A DNA stretch of 64,000 bases from the NCBI RefSeq assembly GCF_003290025.1, contig NZ_QNHG01000001.1:966067-1030066 (forward strand), read 5' to 3'. Below are positions 7,898 to 16,801 of the stretch, one piece after another. The DNA is from Pseudogemmobacter bohemicus (GTDB lineage: Bacteria; Pseudomonadota; Alphaproteobacteria; Rhodobacterales; Rhodobacteraceae). The position numbers and the translations under genes were made by a program. Within the stretch, counting starts at the first letter, position 1; every line of letters begins with the position of its first letter. The notes under the pieces are model-generated. The model was not told the DNA's origin. It ran no database searches and worked only from the letters and a program-made list of their open reading frames with translations.

Positions 7898-8134
7898 GCT
7901 CAACCTCCTGTACCTTGATCGGTCAACCAAGATTTGAGAGGAGCAGGTGTCAGGCGACGAAATCGAAACACCTTATTAATGTACCTCGCCATGCCCGATC
8001 TGTTCCTTTAAAAACGAGAGGACCGGGGGTGCCTTCGACGGGATGGCCCCTTCATCAGAATCACGAATGCCTGGATCACTTCCCAGCACCTCTCCTGCGG
8101 GGTTACTGATTCGATACGCACGGGCTTCCTTCCA

Positions 8135-8330
8135 TCATGCCTCGGTGGGGAGCGGGTCAGTGCCTTCGCTCAGGATTGCGAGATTACCCCGGTAACTGAA
8201 AACGCGGCCCCGTCTGCGGCCGGTAACTTCTTCGACGATACCGAACCGCTCCAGATCGGCGAGCACCGCATTGACCGTGGGGCCGACAGGCCCGTTTGGT
8301 GAACGAGTTGGTTCGCCGTCAGATACCGGC
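8135..8330 (-). pseudogene. Frameshifted C-terminal tail of a Fic family protein
   Basis: Minus-strand frame 1 reads PTVNAVLADLERFGIVEEVT and GRVFSYRGNLAILSEGTDPL, the winged-helix tail that follows the Fic AMPylase domain. The preceding helix RYLTANQLVHQTGLSAP is in a different frame, with the switch in a C-rich run near 8281-8290. The catalytic HPFxxGNGR region is not present. The gene is broken both by a frameshift and by loss of its 5' part. Confidence 0.65.
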
Positions 8331-8415
8331 AGGCGCCCGTAGTGGTCACCGATGAGGGAGAGCATTGGCCAGGATACCAGCCGGGGAAGATCGCAGCTCT
8401 CAGGTGAGGTTGTGA

Positions 8416-8604
8416 TCACCCCATCAGCGTGGCATCCTGTGCTACGGTGATGATCGCGGCGCCTTCCTTGTATCGGATGCCGAACCGGCGCTTCGGATAG
8501 GGCGCGATCATTCCCATGCTCTCTGAGGTCGCTGACACGCCAAGCGCCAGAAGCACCTCGATCACCTCCAGATGGAACTCCGGTGTGCCGCCGAGGAAGC
8601 GCAC
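8416..8604 (-). CDS. Unrecognised small ORF or C-terminal fragment
   Basis: From a possible GTG at 8604 it encodes about 62 residues (VRFLGGTPEFHLEVIEVLLA to ITVAQDATLMG). Codon third positions are G/C-rich as in real genes, and the sequence looks like a folded domain. I do not recognise the family. Upstream of 8604 the frame loses coding character, so this is probably the 3' piece of a longer gene. It overlaps the start of the open frame that contains the Fic tail. Confidence 0.35.
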   Translation of the reverse strand: MRFLGGTPEFHLEVIEVLLALGVSATSESMGMIAPYPKRRFGIRYKEGAAIITVAQDATLMG

Positions 8605-8639
8605 TCGCGCCTGCTTTATCCGATCACGTCGAAAGGACT

Positions 8640-9013
8640 GTGAAAATACGAAACTATGCCTCCGAGGCGCGGATATCTCGTTTAAATGCGCTCGTGGTTG
8701 AGGCGAAACGGCGCGAAGTCGTTGCGTTGCCGAAATCTTCGGTCGAAAGCTGGCTTGGCCTCCTGGCAACGACCGAACCGGTCATGGCCAAGCGAGTTCT
8801 CGCTTTCGTCGGAGATCTTTTGTCGTCGGGATCCCGCTACCAGATACATAGTGTCCCGCAAGCCCGCCTGATCCCGACGACGGCTGGCTGGCATTGTTTG
8901 CTACGCCCACAACGCTGAACGACAAGAGCCGCGATGCTCTCATAAGCTGTTGTCGATCGCCCGACCTCGCGGCTAGTCTGTTCTTCGTGGAGAGGGCGTT
9001 CTGGGACAGCTAA
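8640..9013 (+). pseudogene. Unrecognised gene with a frameshift, upstream of the ATPase relic
   Basis: From a GTG at 8640 the frame reads VKIRNYASEARISRLNALVV and continues coherently to about SRYQIHSV. Coherent sequence then resumes in frame 2 at 8876 as DDGWLALFATPTTLNDKSRD through SLFFVERAFWDS and stops at TAA 9011-9013. Both halves have coding-like third positions, so one gene of about 120 residues was interrupted by an indel near 8835-8875. I do not recognise the family. It ends 34 bp before the GHKL-ATPase fragment and may have been the first gene of that locus. Confidence 0.4.
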
Positions 9014-9047
9014 CGCGGATGTTTCCATTTGATTTTTTGAGGCGTGC

Positions 9048-9470
9048 ATGGATGTTCGCAACCACGAAACCGAACTGAAGCAGCTCGCCGAGTTCGTTCA
9101 CGACGAGTGCCAGAAGCGCCTCAAGGCCTACGAGGCGCAGCCGCGAGACGCGTCCGAGCATTTCGAAACCGAGAACGAAGTGCTGTCTGGCGGATACGCG
9201 TACCGTCAGTTGTACGAATTGGTGCAGAATGCAGCCGACGCGATCCTCGAGGCCGCGGAGCCGCAAGGACGAATTCATGTATTCCTCTCCCCTCGTCGGC
9301 TTGAGGCAGCCAACACCGGGGCCGCCTTGGACGAACCAGGGATTGTGGCGCTTCGGGGCCCAGCCAATGGCGGCACCACGCACTGTGAAATCATGACAGT
9401 GGAAGACAACATACTCAATTTCCGAGATCGTCTTGCATACCACTTCTGCAGGCGCTTTTTTGATACTTAA
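9048..9470 (+). pseudogene. Sacsin-like GHKL ATPase, 3' truncated
   Basis: The first ~102 residues match the start of large proteins with a sacsin N-terminal (HSP90-like, GHKL) ATPase fold. The N-box reads ELVQNAADA at residues 57-65, followed by GRIHVFLSPRRLEAANTGAA. GAGG lies five bases before the ATG. After DEPGIVAL (about base 9354) the frame changes to unrelated sequence and stops at 9470, so the rest of what is usually a protein of >1000 residues is deleted. Such ATPases occur in predicted anti-phage loci; the partnership with the helicase that follows is inferred from order and spacing. Confidence 0.65.
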
Positions 9471-9534
9471 GGCAGTGCGCGCTGCCCTGCAGGAAGGAAT
9501 GCCAATGATCGCCGGAGCAAGACGATTGCCCACC

Positions 9535-12500
9535 ATGCACGTTTCTGTCCGTGTTCCATGGCACGACAGTCGCTGGGCAGGGAAAACTTGCGCCAATCCG
9601 CGGGGGAACACGTCCTGCCTGATCCTGCCGAGGGTGGCGGAAAGCAAGGACGACGATTTCGAGACGAGCATCGCTGGTGCCGCCTGGGATCCCGACGGCG
9701 CTCGGCTACCGGCATGCGCCGCAGAACGTGGAGCATTCATGGCACCCTTCGGATATGCCCGGAGGGTTCGTCACCCCTACAGTCACGACCCCAGATACAA
9801 GCATTTCCAAGAAGGCTACTTCCATCATCCGGCTTATTCGGCTGCGGCTGTTCCTTTCGCCTGGATGATGAAGAATTCGGATGACGGGATCCCTGATCGT
9901 GCCAAGGCCTACAAGATCGACTTCCGACCCGAACTCGAGCCCGACCTCGAATTCGATAAGCTCTGGGTTCAGGAACGCCGGAACCAGCTTGCGATGCTCG
10001 ACACGTTCTTCGGCGCAATCACACCCGAGGAATCTCTTGTATTCTTCTATGCCAAGAGAACGCCGCTGACGGATGACGGGCGGCGAGTCATTGTCGGCAT
10101 AGGTCGCGTTCTCAAGGTCGACCCTTCTGTCGAGTACATCTACGAGAAGGGCGCGCCATCGGACGCGATGCGCTGTGTCCTGTGGGAGCGCAATCTGCAT
10201 CATTCGATACGGCCAGACATCAAGGACGGCTTTCTTCTTCCCTATCACGAACTGATTGATCTGGCTGAAAAAGACCCCAGCATCGATCTGTCGAGCCTTG
10301 TGCTTCATGCGCCCGAGGAACAATGGGACGCATTCTCAATGGGCACCGAGCATGTGACGCATGATCAAGCGATCACGGTTCTGCTCGCCTGCGCGTCGCT
10401 GCTTGAGCGGCTTGAAAGGGTAGTTCCTGGCAATTGGTCCGCCGCTCGGGGCTGGGTCGACACTCAGCTGAACAGAATCTGGCGGCTTCGGGGTGCCTTT
10501 CCCGGCCTTGGCTCAGCACTGACAGCTTTCGGATTGACTCACGGTACTCTTGTCGCACACGCCGTTGGTCAGCAGCTGCACGCCGACGGATCTCAGGAGG
10601 TGCGCGATCCTTGGCCGCTCGTTGAAAAAGTGCTTCACGAGCCGACCCTGCTCGCTCCCGATTTGGCAGCGACAATTGGTTCTACTGCGGCAAAACTCTG
10701 GGGCAGCCTGAAGCCAGAGCGGCGGGCGCTGCTCAAGCTGCTTGCCAGATCCGAGATCACTGCCGATCAGGCGACCCGATGGTTTGTAGCGGAAGAGCGC
10801 ACGCGGGTTGGCATCACAGCTACCGACGCAGAAATCTTAGCCAACCCGTATATTTGCTTCGAAGACGATCGAGGGCGCATCGACCCAATTTCGGCAGCAG
10901 TGATTGATCGTGGACTGTTCCCCGACGCGACGGTTGCGGCAGCGACGCCCGTACCTGATCCCTCCCGCTGTGCGGAGGCGATTGATCCCCGTCGCGGCCG
11001 CGCCTTGATGATCGCCACGCTCGATCGAGCAGCAGGCGAAGGGCATACCTTGCTTCCCCAATCTTGGCTCGTGCAACGCGTCCGCGACCTCGACATCTCA
11101 CCCCCATGCGCAATCGGCGCCGATTGGATCGAGGCGTTTGGCACATTCTTGAAGGAAAGGATCGCTGTTGGCCGTATGGCGGATGGCACCCCCGCATGGC
11201 AGCTCCAGGAGTATGCAGAGTCACGCGACCTCATCTCGGCTCGTGTGAAACGGCGCCTTGCGGGCAAACGGCATGCCGACGAGCACGATTGGCGGGCCCT
11301 TATCGACCGACAGCTTCCGCCGTTTGCTGCGGCGAGTGAACCCGAGACGGAGGAGCTAGCGCGCACCGAAAAAGCCAGAGCCCTGGAGGAAATTTATCGG
11401 TCTCGGTTTTCGGTTTTGATCGGGCCTGCCGGTACGGGCAAGACGAGCCTTTTGACCGCCCTGCTGTCGTTACCGTCTGTCACCGCCGGGGGTGTCCTCC
11501 TGCTCGCCCCGACCGGCAAAGCGAGGGTTCAGATGCAGAAGCGGGCCAACAATGCGAAAGCTTACACACTTGCGCAGTTCTTGTTGGCACTCGGACGTTA
11601 TGACCCACTGACCGGGGCCTATCGCGTTACGGATGATACTAACCGCGAACGCGGCTTCAAGACTGTCGTCATCGACGAGTGCTCGATGCTGACCGAGGAC
11701 CAATTGGCGGCCACCCTTGATGCCATTGAGACAACAACCGTCGAACGATTGATCTTGGTGGGCGATCCGAGGCAGCTCCCGCCGATTGGCGCGGGTCGCC
11801 CCTTTGTCGACATCGTCCGCTATTTGAACGACGGCTCTGCCACCGCAGCCAGCAAGGCACCACTCGGTTATGCGGAACTCAAGATCGTGCGCCGGCAGAC
11901 CGAGCAATCAGTTGCGGCGGGACAGCCGCCAGCAGCGCGGGACGACATCATCTTGTCGAGATGGTTCGGGGGAGAGGCTCCCGATCCCGGTGCCGATGAA
12001 GCTTGGGATCGTCTAGCTAGCGGCAAGTCGATCGGCATTCGAGCTGTTCGCTGGGAAGGCGACACCGAACTCCAGACAAAGCTTCTTGCCGAGATCAAGG
12101 CGACGACCCGAGCCATTTCGCGCAAGCAAGGCTTCGACGACGAGCGGGAGGACGCCACCTTCGAAATTAGCCTCGGCGGTCGTCCATATAATAAGGCGGT
12201 CTACTTCAACCTGTCGCGTTCGGAAAAGGACGCCAAGGGCGTCGAAAGCGGTCGTGGTGGAGGCGCCGACGCTGAAGCATGGCAGATCCTCTCGCCGGTG
12301 CGCGCCGGGGAGACTGGTGTGGACGGACTGAATCGATGGCTCCAGAAGTCCTTCCGGCGGCAAGCGCGCCTGTGGGCCGAGCCCGAAAAGTACTGGGAAC
12401 GGAAGACCTGTAAGCCGTTGGGAGCCCAAGGGATCTTGTATGGCGACAAGGTAATCAATGTCGCCAATGGGAGACGGTACGACGTCTATCCTAAAATGGA

Positions 12501-13326
12501 CAAAGGTTATCTCGCGAACGGAGAGATCGGAATTGTCGTTGGGCAGTTCAAAGGGAGCAGCTGGAAGCCGAAGGGACTCCCGTGGAAGATCGAGGTCGAA
12601 TTCTCTACGCAGCTTGGATTCAAGTTTGGCTTTGGAGGCAACGATTTCGGCGATGAAGGTGAATCGCCTCTGGAACTTGCGTATGCTTTGACTATTCACA
12701 AAGCCCAAGGCAGCGAATTCGGAACTACGTTTATCGTGATCCCGAATCCCTGCCGCCTGCTTTCGCGCGAACTGCTCTACACTGCATTGACTCGTCAACG
12801 CGAAGAAGTGGTCCTATTTCACCAAGGCGACCTTCGGGCCCTCCTAAAGCAGTCTTTATCCGAGCATTCCGAGACCGCCCGTCGTCTGACAAATCTGTTC
12901 TCCGATCCCAAGCCTGTCGAGCATGTTGGGGCATTCCTTGAAGAAGGTCTCATTCACCGCACCACCCGCGGCGAGCTAGTCCGCTCAAAATCGGAGGTGA
13001 TCATTGCCAATCTGCTTCACGCCCTTGGCATTACCTACGCCTACGAACAACCCTTCACCGGGAGGGACGGCAGCGTTCGATATCCTGACTTCACGATTGA
13101 AGATGCTGAGACTGGTCGGCGCGTCTTTCTTGAGCATCTTGGGATGATGTCTGAACCGGCTTATAGGCGCCGCTGGCTTGCGAAGCTCGACTGGTACCGC
13201 TCTCAGGGAGTGTTGCCGGAAGACGAAGGCGAGGGTGATTTAGGGATTCTTGTGACAACGAGCGAGGAGAACGGGATCGACTCTGTTAAAATAAAAGAGA
13301 AGCTGCGCGCTATCCTTGCGATTTGA
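9535..13326 (+). CDS. RecD-like SF1 helicase with C-terminal PD-(D/E)XK-like nuclease
   Basis: A 1263-residue protein. The start at 9535 (MHVSVRVPWHDSRWAGKTCA) fits the family better than the frame opening at 9433. The N-terminal ~600 residues form a poorly characterised domain beginning with the PWHDxxWxGxxC motif. Walker A is GPAGTGKT at 630-637, Walker B is VVIDE with D714/E715, GDPRQLPPIGAG lies near 743, and THKAQGSEF-type motif V (TIHKAQGSEF) begins near 1053, as in RecD/UvrD helicases. The last ~115 residues carry E1154, D1185 in PDF and E1200-H-L-G, a PD-(D/E)XK-like arrangement. It is intact and follows the truncated sacsin-like ATPase. A DNA-degrading defence role is inference. Confidence 0.8.
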   Translation: MHVSVRVPWHDSRWAGKTCANPRGNTSCLILPRVAESKDDDFETSIAGAAWDPDGARLPACAAERGAFMAPFGYARRVRHPYSHDPRYKHFQEGYFHHPAYSAAAVPFAWMMKNSDDGIPDRAKAYKIDFRPELEPDLEFDKLWVQERRNQLAMLDTFFGAITPEESLVFFYAKRTPLTDDGRRVIVGIGRVLKVDPSVEYIYEKGAPSDAMRCVLWERNLHHSIRPDIKDGFLLPYHELIDLAEKDPSIDLSSLVLHAPEEQWDAFSMGTEHVTHDQAITVLLACASLLERLERVVPGNWSAARGWVDTQLNRIWRLRGAFPGLGSALTAFGLTHGTLVAHAVGQQLHADGSQEVRDPWPLVEKVLHEPTLLAPDLAATIGSTAAKLWGSLKPERRALLKLLARSEITADQATRWFVAEERTRVGITATDAEILANPYICFEDDRGRIDPISAAVIDRGLFPDATVAAATPVPDPSRCAEAIDPRRGRALMIATLDRAAGEGHTLLPQSWLVQRVRDLDISPPCAIGADWIEAFGTFLKERIAVGRMADGTPAWQLQEYAESRDLISARVKRRLAGKRHADEHDWRALIDRQLPPFAAASEPETEELARTEKARALEEIYRSRFSVLIGPAGTGKTSLLTALLSLPSVTAGGVLLLAPTGKARVQMQKRANNAKAYTLAQFLLALGRYDPLTGAYRVTDDTNRERGFKTVVIDECSMLTEDQLAATLDAIETTTVERLILVGDPRQLPPIGAGRPFVDIVRYLNDGSATAASKAPLGYAELKIVRRQTEQSVAAGQPPAARDDIILSRWFGGEAPDPGADEAWDRLASGKSIGIRAVRWEGDTELQTKLLAEIKATTRAISRKQGFDDEREDATFEISLGGRPYNKAVYFNLSRSEKDAKGVESGRGGGADAEAWQILSPVRAGETGVDGLNRWLQKSFRRQARLWAEPEKYWERKTCKPLGAQGILYGDKVINVANGRRYDVYPKMDKGYLANGEIGIVVGQFKGSSWKPKGLPWKIEVEFSTQLGFKFGFGGNDFGDEGESPLELAYALTIHKAQGSEFGTTFIVIPNPCRLLSRELLYTALTRQREEVVLFHQGDLRALLKQSLSEHSETARRLTNLFSDPKPVEHVGAFLEEGLIHRTTRGELVRSKSEVIIANLLHALGITYAYEQPFTGRDGSVRYPDFTIEDAETGRRVFLEHLGMMSEPAYRRRWLAKLDWYRSQGVLPEDEGEGDLGILVTTSEENGIDSVKIKEKLRAILAI

Positions 13327-13366
13327 ATAGTGCGCTGGAAAAATCTGCAGAACTCGGAAGGCGCAC

Positions 13367-13708
13367 TTAATTCTGCTCATTCCTTGATCCTCGGATGTTG
13401 CGGTCGTCTGCGACGATCATCCGAAGGTCGACTTCGGGCTGATCCCACTTTCCCGCAACCGACATCCATTTCTCGATCTCGGCCTGCAAGGCCGGATTTC
13501 CGGCATGAAGTTGGAAAGTGTAGAGGCGATTTACGACATCCCGCATGAGTGACCGCATCTCTTCGTCGTCGATCCGGGAGACGTCGCGCCATGGGATACG
13601 GTTGCCGTCGGCGTCGAGGACAATGACGTCGGACCAATCGCCGGTCTTTGTAGCGGGCACAATCCCGGCGTGCAGATCTTCCAAGCGGGAGTTCCGGACA
13701 CACAGCAT
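13367..13708 (-). CDS. Conserved small protein of accessory islands
   Basis: About 113 residues starting MLCVRNSRLEDLHAGIVPAT. The VRNSRLEDLHAG...TGDWSDV pattern and the later IDDEEMRSLMRDVVNRLYTF occur in small uncharacterised proteins of prophages and islands. The start could be ATG 13708, 13714 or 13738; the first gives the family N-terminus with AAGG eight bases upstream. It ends 38 bp from the convergent helicase gene. No function is known to me. Confidence 0.55.
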   Translation of the reverse strand: MLCVRNSRLEDLHAGIVPATKTGDWSDVIVLDADGNRIPWRDVSRIDDEEMRSLMRDVVNRLYTFQLHAGNPALQAEIEKWMSVAGKWDQPEVDLRMIVADDRNIRGSRNEQN

Positions 13709-13923
13709 CGCCATCGCCTTGGGTTGCGTAAACTGCAACTCCAGTAAGGGCGATCAGCCAGTGTCGGTGCCGGACTTCCTCTGGCCGGACCTCGACAATA
13801 CGCTTCGTGCTTTCGACTACGGTCCAGGTGGTTTGGTCAAATCGAATGCCACATTGGACCCGGCTATCAGGGCTAAGGCCGACGCACTTATCACGCTCAA
13901 CGCCTACTATCCCCAAGGGCACT

Positions 13924-14151
13924 CACGCGCTTCGGGATACGCTTCTGAAGTCGGGCGTCCTTCGCGTTGACGCCAGCATGTTGGTCTTCGCCAGCGATTA
14001 CAGTTTCACATCAGCTTCGGCAGCCGCAGCAACGGTAATTGGAGCCAGCGCGAACGGACGCATACTGTGGAAGCTTGCAGACGGGAGGTGCTACGCAGAC
14101 TGGGAGGCAGAGGGCACGCTGACTCAAGCCGAGCCTGGGGCGAACGGATGA
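13924..14151 (+). pseudogene. DUF4357 C-terminal fragment
   Basis: HALRDTLLKSGVLRVDASML followed by SFTSASAAAATVIGASANGR and WKLADGRCYADWE is the DUF4357 pattern, a short domain that ends some GIY-YIG-type nucleases and restriction-associated proteins. The frame upstream of 13924 shows no matching domain, so the 5' part of the gene is gone. It is the last recognisable accessory fragment before the tRNA-Ser gene. Confidence 0.55.
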
Positions 14152-14371
14152 AGAGAGGTTGGATCCCGGTCCGCTCTGCATGCGCATGGAACCCGACAAC
14201 AGTTGCCGCAGGGATCACACATTAAGCTACCAAAATCAGCGGGTTAACTCACTGAACCATACAGGCTTGGTTGACAGGTCCAGAGAGTATCTGCCGTGAG
14301 AGACCGACTTCGGCCCTGCTGGCACTTGAGCCGGTTGACAGCCCCTCCCGCATAACCCCCGAAAACAACGG

Positions 14372-14392
14372 AAAAATCCGGCCGCAGCCGGA
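14372..14392 (-). terminator. Intrinsic terminator of tRNA-Ser
   Basis: On the minus strand TCCGGC, loop TGCG, GCCGGA is followed by TTTTT. It lies 28 bp downstream of the tRNA 3' end. Confidence 0.7.
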
Positions 14393-14419
14393 CCCTGAGA
14401 ACGCTTTCGCTAGGGCAAG

Positions 14420-14509
<90 letters not shown>

Positions 14510-14740
14510 GCGCTTAGGGGGTCGTCTATAGCGGCGGGGTTTAGCTGCGTGTTTCGTCAAGCGCAAGCCCGTTTCGGGACGATTTTTTCTCCGACGCGCA
14601 TTTTTCGGGGTGGCACGCGCTGGTCCTGGGATCCGGGTGTGCTCGTGAACCTGCGCACGCAGGTTTGAGCACCTGGCCACTTGGACTTCGCGACAGGTCT
14701 GCATAGGCTGCGGATGCTGAGGGCAGGCAGGAGTGACGGG

Positions 14741-15679
14741 ATGCGGCGCGGGGATATCGGGCAGGTGCCAGCGAAAGAGCTTCGCGATATGCGGGGGCGG
14801 GGCTGGCTGCTTTCGGCGGGGCTGGCGGTTCTTATGGCTGGGCTGCCGCCTCAGATGATGACGGCGGCGCATGCCGAAACCAATGCCGGGACCAGCGCCG
14901 CCACGACAGCAGATGCTGCCGCGATGGCAGCGCTGGAGGAGAGCCTCGGGCTGGACGCGCTTTTCCCCGTTCTCGCGCGCGAGGGACAGAATTACGGTGA
15001 CGATCTTGACCAGAGCATGTTCGCGGGCAAAGGCGGTGTGCGCTGGCAGGCCATTGTCGCCCGGATCTATGAGCCTGGCCGGCTGCGGGCGCGGTTCTCG
15101 GCAAACCTTGCCGGGGCGCTCTCCGGCAAGCCGCAGGTGGTTGCGGATGCGCAGGCGTTTTTCTCCTCCGGAACCGGCCAGGCGATCGTCGCCCGGGAGG
15201 TCGAGGCGCGGGAAAGCCTGCTGAACCCGGATAAGAAAGAAGCGGCCGAGGTTGCGGCCGAAAAGCTGCGCGATACCCGCTCGCCCCGGCTGAGACTGAT
15301 CCGCAGCCTGATCGAGGCGGGCGATCTGGTCGAGGGCAATGTCGCCAGCGGGCTGACCGGCTCGGCAGCCTTCAGCGAGGCGGTCATCGCCACACAACCG
15401 CCGGAACAAAGGCTCCCCGAGGCCGACCGCATGGCGCAGGTCTGGGCGCAGGAGGGCGATATCCGCGCCAGCACCACCGCCTGGCTCCTGACCTTCATGG
15501 TCGAGGCTTATGCGCCGCTGAGCGATGCCGACCTGGAACGCTTTGTCGCCTTCGCCAAAAGCGACAGCGGCCGGGCGCTGAACCAGGCGCTGTTTGCCGC
15601 CTATGGCGAGACTTTCCGCGTGGTGATGCAGGAACTGGGCCATGAGGCCGGGCAGGTTCTGCTGGGGTCACGGATCTGA
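14741..15679 (+). CDS. DUF2059 periplasmic protein
   Basis: 312 residues from ATG 14741, preceded by GGAG at seven bases. A hydrophobic stretch (GWLLSAGLAVLMAGLPPQMM, then TAAHA/ET) forms a signal peptide. The n-region is long, so an ATG at 14789 is an alternative start. The mature protein is helical, and its C-terminal block EAYAPLSDADLERFVAFAKS is the DUF2059 motif that also appears in a degenerate N-terminal repeat (PGRLRARFSANL). Family members are periplasmic proteins of unknown function. The gene is monocistronic and is the first core gene after the tRNA. Confidence 0.75.
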   Translation: MRRGDIGQVPAKELRDMRGRGWLLSAGLAVLMAGLPPQMMTAAHAETNAGTSAATTADAAAMAALEESLGLDALFPVLAREGQNYGDDLDQSMFAGKGGVRWQAIVARIYEPGRLRARFSANLAGALSGKPQVVADAQAFFSSGTGQAIVAREVEARESLLNPDKKEAAEVAAEKLRDTRSPRLRLIRSLIEAGDLVEGNVASGLTGSAAFSEAVIATQPPEQRLPEADRMAQVWAQEGDIRASTTAWLLTFMVEAYAPLSDADLERFVAFAKSDSGRALNQALFAAYGETFRVVMQELGHEAGQVLLGSRI

Positions 15680-15747
15680 GCGACAAAAGGCGGGCAGGGC
15701 GGGAACCACACAGGCCCTGCTCATATCCTGCCCATATCCTGAATGAC

Positions 15748-15776
15748 TTGACGGGGCCGGCAATGCAGACCATAAG
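15748..15776 (+). promoter_or_regulatory. Likely sigma-70 type promoter of rplU-rpmA
   Basis: TTGACG, a 17-bp spacer and CATAAG lie about 155 bp before rplU. The -35 is good and the -10 is weak. Confidence 0.45.
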
Positions 15777-15786
15777 CGCGCATCTT

Positions 15787-15808
15787 CCCCGGGATGCGAA
15801 TCCCGGGG
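15787..15808 (+). promoter_or_regulatory. Strong hairpin in the rplU leader
   Basis: CCCCGGGAT, loop GCGA, ATCCCGGGG makes a perfect 9-bp stem followed by cggattcTTTTT. It lies just downstream of the predicted promoter. It could terminate read-through from upstream, or act as a 5' leader element for the L21 operon. Confidence 0.5.
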
Positions 15809-15930
15809 CGGATTCTTTTTGAACATCATCCGGTGACGGATGCGCTGTCCGAAGGCGGGGAAACCCGAAACGCCAGAGGCCGTATCGGCCAAAGGGGCCG
15901 CAGGACGCGGGCAATGAAGGAAGACAGACT

Positions 15931-16383
15931 ATGACCTTTGCGGTCCTGAAAACAGGCGGCAAGCAATACAAGGTGCAGGCGGGTGACGTTCTGCGCGTGG
16001 AAAAGCTTGATGCCGTCGCTGGTGAAAAAGTCCAGTTCAATGAAATCCTGATGGTGGACAGCACCGTCGGCGCTCCGCTGGTGGCGGGCGCTGCTGTGCA
16101 GGCCGAAGTGATCGACCAGATCAAAGGCCCGAAAACCATCCACTTCGTCAAGCGCCGCCGCAAGCACTCCTCGCAGCGCACCAAAGGCCACCGTCAGCAC
16201 CTGACGCTGGTTCGCGTGACCGAAGTTCTAGCAGCAGGCGCCGACAAGTCGGGCGTCAAAGCTGCAACCGGCACCGCTGATGCGCGCCGTACCGCCCATG
16301 AAGCCCCGGGCGCTGCCAAAGCCGCTCCGGAAGCTGCCGAGAAACCGAAGCGCGCCCGCAAGGCCGCTGCTGCAGAGGAGTAA
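15931..16383 (+). CDS. rplU: 50S ribosomal protein L21
   Basis: A 150-residue 23S rRNA-binding protein of the large subunit. MTFAVLKTGGKQYKVQAGDV and the FVKRRRKHSSQRTKGHRQ loop identify L21. GAAGGA precedes the ATG. The conserved core ends near residue 103. The rest is an Ala/Lys/Pro-rich extension (KPKRARKAAAAEE at the end), which is common in alphaproteobacteria and likely disordered. It is followed after 6 bp by rpmA in the usual L21-L27 operon. Confidence 0.97.
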   Translation: MTFAVLKTGGKQYKVQAGDVLRVEKLDAVAGEKVQFNEILMVDSTVGAPLVAGAAVQAEVIDQIKGPKTIHFVKRRRKHSSQRTKGHRQHLTLVRVTEVLAAGADKSGVKAATGTADARRTAHEAPGAAKAAPEAAEKPKRARKAAAAEE

Positions 16384-16389
16384 TCCCCC

Positions 16390-16659
16390 ATGGCAACGAA
16401 AAAGGCAGGCGGCTCATCCCGCAACGGTCGCGACTCCGCTGGTCGTCGTCTTGGTGTGAAACTCTATGGCGGCCAGGCTGTCATTCCGGGCAACATCATC
16501 GTGCGCCAGCGCGGCACCACCTTCTTCCCGGGTGAGGGCGTCGGCATGGGCCGCGACCACACGATCTATGCGGTCACCGAAGGCGCTGTCACGTTCCGTA
16601 AGGGCCTCAAGGGTCGCACTTTTATTTCGGTCCTCCCGGTCGCGGAGGCGGCCGAGTAA
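16390..16659 (+). CDS. rpmA: 50S ribosomal protein L27
   Basis: 89 residues starting [20 protein letters not shown]. The N-terminal tail reaches the peptidyl-transferase centre, and [17 protein letters not shown] is the conserved core. AGGAG lies at the end of rplU, so translation is probably coupled. There is no N-terminal extension of the type that is cleaved in Firmicutes. A strong terminator follows 30 bp after the stop. Confidence 0.97.
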   Translation: MATKKAGGSSRNGRDSAGRRLGVKLYGGQAVIPGNIIVRQRGTTFFPGEGVGMGRDHTIYAVTEGAVTFRKGLKGRTFISVLPVAEAAE

Positions 16660-16689
16660 GCCGAACCTTTACATTTGGAATGTATCGGA

Positions 16690-16717
16690 GGGATCGGCAT
16701 AAAAGCCGGTCCCTTTT
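16690..16717 (+). terminator. Terminator of rplU-rpmA
   Basis: GGGATCGGC, loop ATAAAA, GCCGGTCCC (one G-U pair) followed by TTTT. Confidence 0.85.
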
Positions 16718-16801
16718 CTCATTTCCGCCGCGGAAAAACCCGGATGGGCATGGGAAAAGGGGAGAACGATACCCACATGAGCTTCGAGCAGGAGGGAAGC
16801 C

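Noticed and set aside
8973-9740. A 255-codon minus-strand frame resembling another frame at 5895-6320
   Set aside because: The resemblance (MNAPRSAAHAGSRAP) is only the antisense of the shared N-terminal helicase segment present in both copies.
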